Positions 1 through 7,655 of a stretch of DNA of 64,000 bases are shown here, piece by piece. The position numbers and the translations under genes are program-made. Each line of letters starts with the position of its first letter. Position 1 is the first letter of the stretch. Where the stretch lies: assembly GCF_000143885.2 (NCBI RefSeq), contig NC_018581.1:2046001-2110000 (forward strand), in the 5' to 3' direction. The stretch is from Gordonia sp. KTR9. Its GTDB lineage: Bacteria; Actinomycetota; Actinomycetes; Mycobacteriales; Mycobacteriaceae. A model generated the notes under the pieces. The model did no database searches. It was not told the DNA's origin and worked only from the letters and a program-made list of their open reading frames with translations.

Positions 1-161
1 TCCGCGGAGATCCGGGTGCTCAGCAGCAGGGCGAGCACCAACAGTTCGAACAGCGGCGACGGCGTGTTCTTCAGCGTGATGCCGGCGTCCTCGGCGTAGG
101 TGTGGCCGGCGCGGTCGAGCAGGGCCCGGGCCGTGTCGCCGGCGTGGTCGGTGCGGGTCAT
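1..161 (-). CDS. HhH-GPD / endonuclease III-like DNA repair protein (N-terminal part)
   Basis: The minus-strand reading frame starts with ATG at 161 and runs off the left edge of the window, so only the first 53 residues are seen. They contain a helical segment followed by a stretch reading LFELLVLALLLSTRISA. A leading helix of this kind, before an invisible helix-hairpin-helix region, is typical of actinobacterial base-excision glycosylase/endonuclease III-like proteins. No catalytic Lys/Asp or Fe-S cysteines are inside the window. The family call rests only on the N-terminal pattern and is tentative. The gene is transcribed in the same direction as the CorA-like gene upstream of it, 66 bp away. 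Confidence 0.45.
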   Translation of the reverse strand, partial: MTRTDHAGDTARALLDRAGHTYAEDAGITLKNTPSPLFELLVLALLLSTRISA

Positions 162-227
162 TGCTGCCGATTACCCGTCGCTGTGCCCGGGTAATCCTCC
201 GTGCGGTCGCGGGTCACACGCCGGGGG

Positions 228-1313
228 TCACAACCAGTGACTGCGGCGGAACACCACGAACAGCACACTGCAGAGCGTGGCCAGGCAGGCGAGCACGACG
301 GGGTAACCCCACTCCTGATGGAGCTCGGGCATGTGGTCGAAGTTCATGCCGTAGATGCCGGCGACCATGGTGGGCACCGCGGCGATCGCGACCCAGGCCG
401 AGATCTTGCGCATGTCGGTCGACTGCTGGATGCCGACCTTGGCGGCCGCGGCCTGCAGTAGTGAGGTGAGCAGGTCGTCGTACTCGAGGACGCGGTCGAT
501 GACGGTGGTGAGGTGGTCGGAGACGTCCCGGAACTGGCGTCGGATCTCTTTGGGCACCAACGGGTTACCGCTCGCCGTCAGGCTCTGCAACGGTGCCGCG
601 AGCGGCGTCACCGCGCGACGCAGTTCGAGCACCTCGCGACGCAGGAGGTAGACCGGGTCGATGTCGAGCGAGTGGCCCTGGCGGCCGAAGACGACCTCCT
701 CGATCGCGGCGACGTCGACGTCCATCCGGTCGCTGACCGCCAGGTAGGTGTCGACGACCTTGTCGGCGACGGCGTGCAAGACCGCGGTGGGGCCGAGGGC
801 GAGTCGCTCGGGATGGGTTTCCAGACGGCGTCGCAGCTCCGACAACTCGGTGTGCTCGCCGTGCCGCACGGTCAGGACGAAGTCGGGTCCGGCGAAGACC
901 ATGATCTCGCCGGTCTCCACGACCTCGCTGGCCAAGGCCATCGTCTCGTGCTCGACGTACTGCACGGTCCGCAGGACCAGGAACTGGGTCTCGTCGTACA
1001 CCTCGAGTTTCGGTCGCTGGTGTGCGTGTACCGCATCCTCGACGACGAGTTCGTGCAGGCCGAACGTGGCTCCGACGTCGGCCATCTGCGCGTCGTCGGG
1101 GGCGTGCAACCCGACCCACACGAAGCCCTCGCCCGCTGCCCGCACCCGGGCGAGGCCCTCGGTGTAGGTGACGCGGCCGGGCTGTCGGCGACCGTCGATG
1201 TAGACCGCGCAGTCCACGATCGCCCGAGCCACCGGGACACGGATCTGCGGGAGCGGTCGGCGTTCGCGGCGCGGGGACAACCCGCGCGGACCGGGCCGGG
1301 GGAGCGACGGCAT
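228..1313 (-). CDS. corA: CorA-family magnesium/cobalt transport protein
   Basis: Inner-membrane divalent cation channel of the CorA (2-TM-GxN) family. The protein is about 361 aa. A long soluble, mostly helical N-terminal domain carries the conserved stretch HELVVEDAVHAHQRPKLE. Two membrane helices lie at the extreme C-terminus, joined by the diagnostic YGMNF motif, and the tail ends in basic residues (RRSHWL). The open frame extends upstream to 1412, but that part is Pro/Arg-rich and overlaps the divergent lipoprotein gene, so ATG 1313 is preferred. The 64-bp gap to the divergent gene at 1378 must hold both promoters. CorA normally mediates Mg2+ influx; nothing here decides between Mg2+, Co2+ or Ni2+. 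Confidence 0.9.
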   Translation of the reverse strand: MPSLPRPGPRGLSPRRERRPLPQIRVPVARAIVDCAVYIDGRRQPGRVTYTEGLARVRAAGEGFVWVGLHAPDDAQMADVGATFGLHELVVEDAVHAHQRPKLEVYDETQFLVLRTVQYVEHETMALASEVVETGEIMVFAGPDFVLTVRHGEHTELSELRRRLETHPERLALGPTAVLHAVADKVVDTYLAVSDRMDVDVAAIEEVVFGRQGHSLDIDPVYLLRREVLELRRAVTPLAAPLQSLTASGNPLVPKEIRRQFRDVSDHLTTVIDRVLEYDDLLTSLLQAAAAKVGIQQSTDMRKISAWVAIAAVPTMVAGIYGMNFDHMPELHQEWGYPVVLACLATLCSVLFVVFRRSHWL

Positions 1314-1365
1314 GAGTGCCGATGGTACCCGGCGGCCTCGTTCGGGCGCGGAGCTGTGCTGGGGA

Positions 1366-1371
1366 TACGGT
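1366..1371 (+). promoter_or_regulatory. -10 box for leaderless lipoprotein mRNA
   Basis: TACGGT fits the actinobacterial -10 consensus TANNNT and ends 6 nt before the GTG at 1378. The transcript would start at or next to the start codon, i.e. be leaderless. No good -35 box is seen. Confidence 0.5.
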
Positions 1372-1377
1372 GGCGGG

Positions 1378-2334
1378 GTGCCTGAACGTCTTGTCCGCAA
1401 ACGTCTCGTCACGCTGGCCGGCCTGCTCGTGGTCCTCGCGGTGGTGATCGCCGGATGCGCCGACGACGCCTCGTCCCCGCCGCGTGGGCTGGTGATCGGC
1501 TCGTCGGACGACCCGGCGATGCGGGTGATGGCCGAGATCTATGCGGGGGCGCTGCGCAACTCCGGCTCCGTGGTGTCCGCCGACCAGCTCCGCGGTGACG
1601 TGCCGACCCTGCTGGACGAGATGGATCGCGCCGGACTCGATCTCTTCCCGGCCTTCACCGGGGAACTGCTGACGATGCTCTCCCCGTCGTCCACCGCGAT
1701 CGGTGCCGAAGACGTCTACCGCGACCTCAACCGCGCACTGCCGCAAGGTGTTTCGGTCGGTGACGAGACGCCGGTGGCAGCGGCTCCGCAGATCTTCGTG
1801 TCGACGACCCTCGCGGGCGACGTCGGCGCCACCGGCCTCGACGATTGTGCGCGACTGCCCTCGGGACTGCCGGTCGCGGCCGTCGCCGAACCCGACGAGG
1901 CGACCATGCGTGCCTTCGCCGACGCGGGCTGCGTGTTCGGCCCGGTCGAGCTCGCCGCGACGTCCGAGGACGTGCTCCGTCGCGCCGCCGGCGGCACGGC
2001 TGTCGGTCTGCTGACGCCTCTCGAGCTCGCCGGCGAGAACGCCGAGGGCGCGTCCTCGGAGGTGCAGGCGCTCCGGACCACGCCGGGCGGCGGCGACACC
2101 GCGGACGGTGCGGTCGACGCGGACGCCGACCAGGCGGACCCCTCGGGCCCGCGGGCGGAGGTCCTCGTGCCGGTTTTCCGTTCCGCGGCGCTGAATCGCG
2201 ACCAGGTCAAGGCGATGAACAAGGTGGCGGGCGAGATCACCACCGCCGATCTCGCCACCATGTCCGCCGAGGTCGACGGTGGGGCGGACCCGCGCGATGT
2301 GGCCCTGGCCTGGCTGGGCGAACACGGGCTGTAG
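1378..2334 (+). CDS. OpuAC/ProX-type substrate-binding lipoprotein (glycine betaine/quaternary amine family)
   Basis: Secreted, lipid-anchored solute-binding protein of about 318 aa. The N-terminus has basic residues, a hydrophobic core and the lipobox VIAGC followed by a short linker, as in type II signal peptides. The body begins with GLVIGSSDDPAMRVMAEIY and contains FPAFTGELL, the counterpart of the YPEYTG motif of ProX/OpuAC proteins that bind betaine, choline or related compounds. An Asp/Gly-rich insert is present near residue 240. GTG 1378 is chosen over ATG 1312 because a -10 box sits 6 nt before it and the signal peptide then starts properly. No ABC ATPase or permease gene is adjacent, so its partner must be elsewhere. 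The ligand is not known from sequence. Confidence 0.75.
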   Translation: MPERLVRKRLVTLAGLLVVLAVVIAGCADDASSPPRGLVIGSSDDPAMRVMAEIYAGALRNSGSVVSADQLRGDVPTLLDEMDRAGLDLFPAFTGELLTMLSPSSTAIGAEDVYRDLNRALPQGVSVGDETPVAAAPQIFVSTTLAGDVGATGLDDCARLPSGLPVAAVAEPDEATMRAFADAGCVFGPVELAATSEDVLRRAAGGTAVGLLTPLELAGENAEGASSEVQALRTTPGGGDTADGAVDADADQADPSGPRAEVLVPVFRSAALNRDQVKAMNKVAGEITTADLATMSAEVDGGADPRDVALAWLGEHGL

Positions 2335-2362
2335 ACACGACACGGCCTGCCGGACACGACAA

Positions 2363-2410
2363 ACGCCGTGGCACCAACACGCCCCCGACCGCGTGTTGGT
2401 GCCACGGCGT
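2363..2410. terminator. Bidirectional terminator hairpin
   Basis: A perfect 19-bp inverted repeat (2363-2381 with 2392-2410, core CCGTGGCACCAACACG) with a 10-nt loop sits between the convergent lipoprotein and SDR genes. Its placement suits a terminator for both. Confidence 0.8.
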
Positions 2411-2429
2411 CGCCGGCTCACCTGAGGTG

Positions 2430-3260
2430 TCAGGCGGCCTTCGACATCGCCCAGCCGGTGAGCTTCGCCGACACCCACTGGTACTTCGACGCGACCAGGC
2501 GCACCGCGAGGTCGAGGATCTTGGCGTCGGTGCCGACGAGGATGCGTGCCTTGTTCTTGCGAACGCCCTCGATGATCACCTCCGCGGCGTCTTCGCTGGT
2601 CATACGGGCGAGATAGCGATCGAAGAGCGCCGCCGTGGCCTTCTGGTCGTGGTCGCCGGACACGGTGGCGTTCCGGGCGATCGCGGTCTTGATACCGCCG
2701 GGGTGCACACAGGACACCTGCACCGGGTGCTTGGCGACGATCATCTCCTGGCGCAGCGCCTCGGTGAACCCGCGTACCGCGAACTTCGCGGAGTTGTAGG
2801 CGGCCTGTCCCGGCTCGGCGAGCAATCCGAACAACGACGACGTGTTCACGATGTGCCCGTCGCCGGAGGCGATCACGTGGGGCAGGAATGCCTTGGTGCC
2901 GTTGACGACTCCCCAGTAGTCGACATCCATCACCCGTTCGATGTCCTTGAACTCGGTGCGCTCGATCTCCCCGTGGTGGGCGATGCCTGCGTTGTTGAAG
3001 ACGACGTTGACCACGCCGAAGTGCTCGGCGACGGTGTCGGCATAGGTGAGCACGGCTTCGCGCTCGGCGACGTTGAGCAGCTGCGAATGAACCTCGGCGC
3101 CGGCCTCTTTCACCAGCTTCTCGGTGACGGCCAGGCCGTCGGGGGTGACGTCGGAGATGGCCAGCCGCGCACCACGGCGCGCGAGCTTGACCGCGATGTC
3201 ACGGCCCATTCCCGAACCGGCGCCGGTGATCACGACGACCTTGCCGCGAAAGTCCTTCAT
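2430..3260 (-). CDS. SDR family NAD(P)-dependent oxidoreductase (SadH-like)
   Basis: Classical short-chain dehydrogenase of 276 aa. The Rossmann nucleotide motif TGAGSGMG is at residues 12-19, NNAG at 89-92, the catalytic Ser at 142 (NTSS) and YNSAK at 155-159. It lies 30 bp downstream of the Baeyer-Villiger monooxygenase gene on the same strand, so the two are probably one operon. The pairing of a flavin monooxygenase with an SDR resembles mymA (Rv3083) and sadH (Rv3085) of M. tuberculosis. In such pairs the SDR usually interconverts an alcohol and the ketone or aldehyde handled by the monooxygenase. The substrate here is unknown; a hydrophobic secondary alcohol or ketone is an inference. 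Confidence 0.88.
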   Translation of the reverse strand: MKDFRGKVVVITGAGSGMGRDIAVKLARRGARLAISDVTPDGLAVTEKLVKEAGAEVHSQLLNVAEREAVLTYADTVAEHFGVVNVVFNNAGIAHHGEIERTEFKDIERVMDVDYWGVVNGTKAFLPHVIASGDGHIVNTSSLFGLLAEPGQAAYNSAKFAVRGFTEALRQEMIVAKHPVQVSCVHPGGIKTAIARNATVSGDHDQKATAALFDRYLARMTSEDAAEVIIEGVRKNKARILVGTDAKILDLAVRLVASKYQWVSAKLTGWAMSKAA

Positions 3261-3290
3261 GTGTTGTCTCCTGTGAGTGGGTGCGGTCGG

Positions 3291-4853
3291 TCAGGCGTTG
3301 GCGGTGGCGGGCGAGTCGATGTCCTCGCCGGTGGCGGAACCGGCCGACACGGCGGGTGCGACGGGTCGCCGGGCGCCGCGGGTGACATCGTAGGCGGCGA
3401 CATCGAAGGACCGGGTCGCCTGTCGGAACGCGAAGGTGAAGCCGGGCCACAGAGTCGTGATGTTGCCGTTGGCGTCCTTGTACCAGGAGGCGCACCCGCC
3501 GTTCACCCAGACGCTGTTGCGGAGCTTGTGCTGGATGCCCGCGTTGAACTCCTGCTGGGCGGCGAGCTTCACCTCGGTCCGGGTGATGCCCAGCGCGCGA
3601 GAGGTTTTCAGGTAGTCGACGAGGTAGTTGAGCTGCGACTCGATCATGTAGACCATCGAGGTGTGGCCCAGGCCGGTCGACGGGCCGACCATGAGCATCA
3701 TGTTCGGGAACCCGTGGACGAACGAACCCTTGTAGCCCTGCATGCCGATCTCGCTCCACACCTGCGCGAGGCTGCGGCCGTCCTTGCCGATGATCTTCTC
3801 GAACACGGGGGAGTCGGTGACGTGGAATCCGGTGGCGACGACGATCACGTCGACCTCCCGGACGGTGCCGTCCTTGGCCACGATCCCGGTCGGGGTGATC
3901 CGGTCGATGCCGTCGGTCACCAGATCGACGTTGGGCCGCGCGAGCGCCGGGTACCAGTCGTTGGAGCGCAGGATTCGCTTACAGCCCACCTGGAACGTCG
4001 GAGTCGCCTTGCGGCGCAGTTCGGCGTCGCGGCCGATGCCGCGCAGGATGTTGGCGCGGCAGAGCAACTCGACCGGCTTGAGCGACTTCGGTGAGTAGGT
4101 GAGGCCGAACGCCACGACCTCGTTGGCGGCGTAGATCCCGCCGCGGACCGCGGACTGGTACCCCGGGACGTTCTTGTAGGCCCAGTGTTCGACCGAGCTG
4201 TAGGCGCGCTCTGTGCGGGGCACGATCCACGGTGCGGTGCGCTGGTAGACGTCCAGACGGCCGGCGACCTTCGCGACCTCGGGGACCAACTGGATGGCCG
4301 ACGCCCCGGTGCCGATAACGGCGACCCGCTGACCGCCGAAGTCGTGGTCGTTGTCCCAGCGTGCGGAGTGCACGATCTTGCCCTCGAAGGACTCGATGCC
4401 CTCGATGTCGGGGAGGTTGGGTTCACAGAGCGGGCCGACACCGCCGACGAGCACTCGCGCCCGGACCTGGTCGGTGGTGCCGTCCCGGAGGGTGTCGATG
4501 ATCCACCGGCCCTCGTCCTCGTTCCACTCGGTCCGGGTCACCTCGGTGCCGAATCGGGCCTTGGCGGGGATGTCGAACTTGTCGGCCACCCCGTTGATGT
4601 AGTCGTGGATCTCGGGCTGGTGCGAGTACGACCGCGACCACGTGGGGTTCTTCGCGAACGAGAAGGAGTAGAGCTGTGAGGGCACGTCGCAGGCCGCGCC
4701 GGGGTAGGTGTTGTCGCGCCAGGTCCCGCCGAAGTCGCGACCGCGATCGAGGAGGACGAAGTCGTCGAAGCCGTTCTGCTTGAGACGGACCGCGGCACCG
4801 AGACCCGAGAAGCCGGCACCGATGATGGCGATCTCTACATCGTTCGTTGTCAT
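3291..4853 (-). CDS. Flavin-containing Baeyer-Villiger-type monooxygenase
   Basis: FAD/NADPH monooxygenase of 520 aa that would insert one oxygen atom into a ketone or oxidise a related substrate. The N-terminal FAD dinucleotide motif GAGFSG is at residues 12-17. The Baeyer-Villiger fingerprint FxGxxxHxxxW[P/D] appears as FEGKIVHSARWD at 156-167. The NADPH motif GTGASA follows, and a later VVATGF motif closes the FAD fold. The frame is open upstream to 5123, but that region is antisense to the TetR gene. ATG 4853 gives the normal N-terminus MTTNDVEIAIIGAG. The gene is divergent from the TetR regulator, with a palindromic operator 32 bp upstream of its start, and leads an operon with the SDR gene. 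Regulation by that TetR is inferred. Confidence 0.9.
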   Translation of the reverse strand: MTTNDVEIAIIGAGFSGLGAAVRLKQNGFDDFVLLDRGRDFGGTWRDNTYPGAACDVPSQLYSFSFAKNPTWSRSYSHQPEIHDYINGVADKFDIPAKARFGTEVTRTEWNEDEGRWIIDTLRDGTTDQVRARVLVGGVGPLCEPNLPDIEGIESFEGKIVHSARWDNDHDFGGQRVAVIGTGASAIQLVPEVAKVAGRLDVYQRTAPWIVPRTERAYSSVEHWAYKNVPGYQSAVRGGIYAANEVVAFGLTYSPKSLKPVELLCRANILRGIGRDAELRRKATPTFQVGCKRILRSNDWYPALARPNVDLVTDGIDRITPTGIVAKDGTVREVDVIVVATGFHVTDSPVFEKIIGKDGRSLAQVWSEIGMQGYKGSFVHGFPNMMLMVGPSTGLGHTSMVYMIESQLNYLVDYLKTSRALGITRTEVKLAAQQEFNAGIQHKLRNSVWVNGGCASWYKDANGNITTLWPGFTFAFRQATRSFDVAAYDVTRGARRPVAPAVSAGSATGEDIDSPATANA

Positions 4854-4884
4854 GGTGTCACCATAGGGTGGTACTGAACACGTG

Positions 4885-4912
4885 TCAATAGCTATTGAAC
4901 GAGACTCAATAG
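4885..4912. promoter_or_regulatory. TetR operator: 14-bp palindrome plus third half-site
   Basis: TCAATAGCTATTGA at 4885-4898 is a perfect palindrome, and the half-site TCAATAG recurs at 4906-4912. It lies between the divergent monooxygenase and TetR genes and overlaps the TetR promoter, the usual arrangement for autorepression and co-repression. Binding is inferred. Confidence 0.7.
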
Positions 4913-4921
4913 GAGTAGTCT
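4895..4921 (+). promoter_or_regulatory. Probable promoter of the TetR gene
   Basis: TTGAAC (4895-4900) and TAGTCT (4916-4921) resemble -35 and -10 boxes with a 15-nt spacer. The -35 lies inside the palindromic operator, so a bound repressor would block RNA polymerase. Confidence 0.45.
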
Positions 4922-4953
4922 GGCCGGGTGGCCAGAGGACGAGGAAGTGCACA

Positions 4954-5625
4954 GTGTCGGTGATCAACGGCAAGACGATCAGCGGCGACCCGATCGGCGG
5001 CGACGCCGGCGACCGGCGCGCCCCGCACAAGCGCACGCGGATGAGTCCCGAGGCGCGTCGCGACCAGCTCATCGAGTACGGCCTCGCCATGGTCGGGGAC
5101 CGGCCGCTCGAGGAGATCACCATCGACGCGATCGCCGACGCCGCCGGGGTGTCGCGGGCGCTGCTCTTCCACTACTTCGCCTCGAAGCAGGAGTTCCACG
5201 TCGCGATCGCGCAGGCTCAGGCGGACCGGATGCTCGCGCGTACCGAGCCGGACGAGTCCCTGGGTGATCCGATAGCGATCCTGTCGGCGTCGATGGCCGC
5301 GTTCGTCGACTATGTGAGTGAGAACCGCACCGCCTACACCACGCTGATCCGCGGAGCCTCGAGTTCGGACGCCGCGATGCGGGAGGTCTTCGACCGCACC
5401 CGCGAGGTGATGGTCGCCCGGGTTCTCGACCACGCTCCGGTGTTCGGGGTCGAGGTGACCCCGGTCGTCGTGATGAGCGTGCACGGCTGGATCGCCTTCG
5501 TCGAGGAGACGACGATCCGGTGGCTCACCGCGGAGACGACCGAGGCGCCGACGCTCACCCGGGACGAACTGCTCGCCCTGATCACCGCCGCGCTTCCCGC
5601 CCTCGCGGCGGCGACCATCGGGTAG
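4954..5625 (+). CDS. TetR family transcriptional regulator
   Basis: DNA-binding repressor of about 223 aa. The N-terminal helix-turn-helix region reads ITIDAIADAAGVSRALLFHY followed by FASKQEF, the normal TetR/AcrR pattern. The C-terminal half is a helical ligand-binding domain. GTG 4954 is preferred over the upstream ATG 4882 because GAGGAAG lies about 6 nt before it and the ATG overlaps the operator. The gene is divergent from the monooxygenase-SDR operon and probably represses both that operon and itself through the palindrome at 4885-4898. The inducer is unknown; the monooxygenase substrate is the obvious candidate. Confidence 0.88.
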   Translation: MSVINGKTISGDPIGGDAGDRRAPHKRTRMSPEARRDQLIEYGLAMVGDRPLEEITIDAIADAAGVSRALLFHYFASKQEFHVAIAQAQADRMLARTEPDESLGDPIAILSASMAAFVDYVSENRTAYTTLIRGASSSDAAMREVFDRTREVMVARVLDHAPVFGVEVTPVVVMSVHGWIAFVEETTIRWLTAETTEAPTLTRDELLALITAALPALAAATIG

Positions 5626-5642
5626 CTGCCGGGCGCAGCGGA

Positions 5643-6119
5643 TCAGATCCGCCGGCCGCCGGCCGGGCCCGTATGCCGCGTGGCTACTGGCTCCGACCGT
5701 CGCAGGAGCAGGCCGAGGCCCACCATCCCGACGCCGAGCACGAAGTGCAACCAGTTGTCGGCCGTGTTCACCGGTACGAAATTGGCGGCACTGTGGTGGT
5801 CGATCAGCAGTCCGTACACCCAGAGCACCAGGTACACGGCACCGCCGGCCACGAGATAGAGGAACGACGAGGACGCCGTGCGGGACATGAGCACACCCGC
5901 GACGCCGAACAGCAGGTGGACGATGTTGTGCAGGATCGACACCTGGAAGATGCCCAGCAGTGCGGCCTCGGAATGATGACCGGCGAACGTCAGCGTGTCG
6001 TAGTCCGTGGTGATGCCGGGGATGAACCCGAGGATGCCGACCAGCAGGAACACGACACCGACTGCCAGCGCCGCGGTCCGGATCGGTGAACGTGTCAGTC
6101 GCGAATTCTCCGATGTCAT
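5643..6119 (-). CDS. DUF4383 domain-containing membrane protein
   Basis: Small integral membrane protein of 158 aa with four predicted membrane helices. The first spans residues about 17-38 and the last about 122-140. The stretch HHSEAALLGIFQVSILHNI followed by VHLLFGVAG is characteristic of the DUF4383 family, widespread in Actinobacteria and often stress-induced. The function is unknown. It is convergent with the TetR gene (17 bp apart) and faces away from the acyltransferase genes, so it appears to be a single-gene unit. Confidence 0.85.
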   Translation of the reverse strand: MTSENSRLTRSPIRTAALAVGVVFLLVGILGFIPGITTDYDTLTFAGHHSEAALLGIFQVSILHNIVHLLFGVAGVLMSRTASSSFLYLVAGGAVYLVLWVYGLLIDHHSAANFVPVNTADNWLHFVLGVGMVGLGLLLRRSEPVATRHTGPAGGRRI

Positions 6120-6230
6120 GAGGATCGCCTCCGAGAGATGCCGGGTCGCCGCGGCGGGCTCTTCACCGTGGCGGGTGGACCGCAGAGGAGTATCCGCCCA
6201 CCGGTGTCCCGAAACCTGCTCGTGAGGCGG

Positions 6231-7649
6231 TCAGAGGCCGACGACCCGCGCGGTGTCGGGCCCGACGGCTTGCTCGAGAACATCGACACCATCGGTGTCC
6301 GCGAGTTCGGCGCCGGCGCGCAGCGTCCGGACGAGTTCGTCGGTGAACCGGCGGATCGTGCGGTGGGCGGTCAGCGTGTCGGGATGCCGGGCACGAAGCG
6401 CCAGTCCGTCGCCGGTCCGTGAGATCCAGAACTGCGCGTCGTCGGCGGTCGTCGCATTGGAGATGTGGTGGGCATCGATGGCCCGGTGCCGATCCGCGCC
6501 GGGGAGCAGCCGGTAGTCGACGTAGGACACCATGAAGATGTCCGCCCGCGTGCGGCGTAGTCCGCCCATCGCCTCGATGACCTGCGGAACGGGTACCTCG
6601 CCGAGCGCGACGGCCCGACGCAGCTCCGGTCCGGTGCGCCGGATCGTCTCCACCAGATCCCCGGTACCGACGACCCGCAGCGGCGCATTGGTGGTGAACC
6701 AGCCGACGGCGTCGCGCCACCTCTCCTCCCGACGCGTGTGCATCGGGAACAGCAGAGGTAGTTCTGGCCCGCCGCCGCAGCGGCGCACCGCGTCGGCCAT
6801 CGCGGCCAGCGTTCCGCCGAACACGCTCGCACCGTTGCGTCGGCACAACTGGGCGAACCGCTCCGTCGCAGCCGAATCCAACAGCGTGCGCACCTCGGTG
6901 GCCTGGGCTGCGATGGCCCCGGGTTCGACACCGAGATCAAGGGGAAAGGTGGGCAGCGCGCCGTCCCGGTCGTCGAAGAAGCGGAGCCATTGGCGCATCC
7001 GGGGATCGGACAGCGCGACGGGGGGAGCGGATGACTCGGCTGCGCAGAAGTCGACGAAACTACCGCTCATGGCAGTCGCCGAGGGATCGAAAGAACCTCC
7101 GTGGCAACGGTATCCGTCATACAAGCGGTGCAGGTCGTCGATCACGATGGAGATCGAGTAGGCATCCACGTGGCAGTGGTCGAATCCGCAGATGATCGTC
7201 GACGCGTCGTCGCGGTCGATCGCGGCGAACAGGTACGCCGGGTAGCCGAAGGGATGACATGCGCGGTCGAGGGTGTCGCGGAGCCGATCGCGCAGGACGG
7301 TGTCGGAGGACGTGTCGATCACGGTGTCGATGCGGAGTACGAGGTCGTCCGGATCGTAGGAGTGGCGCCGGACCCCCTCCGGCCCGGTCGAGAACGACGA
7401 CCGCAGGGTGCCGTGCCGTGCGATGAGGGCGTGGTAGGCGGAGCCGAGCGCGGCGCGGTCCACCCGGCCGCGGACCGTGAACGCCGCGGCCAACCACGTA
7501 CTCGAGTCCTCGGCGGTGGCCAGGTGCACGGTCTGGTTGAACGACGGTGGCACATCGGAGATCTCGGACCGTGCGGCGGAGGTGTCCACGGTCCAGCACA
7601 ACAGCTCACCCGCGGGCGGACCATAGCGATCGATGGTGGTGACGTGCAC
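6231..7649 (-). CDS. Stand-alone condensation-domain acyltransferase (PapA-like) 1
   Basis: Protein of 472 aa of the CoA-dependent acyltransferase/NRPS condensation superfamily, with no adenylation or carrier domain attached. The catalytic HxxxD motif is H158-CHV-D162 (context GFDHCHVDAYS). The late motif resembles the VGWF region of mycobacterial PapA1/PapA2, which esterify trehalose glycolipids. It is the last of three tandem homologues on the minus strand, 6 bp after the previous stop. The start is GTG 7649, with AGAGGAG about 10 nt upstream. Expected reaction: transfer of an acyl group from CoA or a carrier to a sugar hydroxyl. The substrate is inferred only from the glycosyltransferases nearby. 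Confidence 0.78.
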   Translation of the reverse strand: MHVTTIDRYGPPAGELLCWTVDTSAARSEISDVPPSFNQTVHLATAEDSSTWLAAAFTVRGRVDRAALGSAYHALIARHGTLRSSFSTGPEGVRRHSYDPDDLVLRIDTVIDTSSDTVLRDRLRDTLDRACHPFGYPAYLFAAIDRDDASTIICGFDHCHVDAYSISIVIDDLHRLYDGYRCHGGSFDPSATAMSGSFVDFCAAESSAPPVALSDPRMRQWLRFFDDRDGALPTFPLDLGVEPGAIAAQATEVRTLLDSAATERFAQLCRRNGASVFGGTLAAMADAVRRCGGGPELPLLFPMHTRREERWRDAVGWFTTNAPLRVVGTGDLVETIRRTGPELRRAVALGEVPVPQVIEAMGGLRRTRADIFMVSYVDYRLLPGADRHRAIDAHHISNATTADDAQFWISRTGDGLALRARHPDTLTAHRTIRRFTDELVRTLRAGAELADTDGVDVLEQAVGPDTARVVGL

Positions 7650-7655
7650 TCGTAC

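Noticed and set aside
1845..4094. 749-codon plus-strand open frame across the terminator at 2363-2410
   Set aside because: It runs through the end of one gene, a terminator and the antisense of two recognised genes; no motif.
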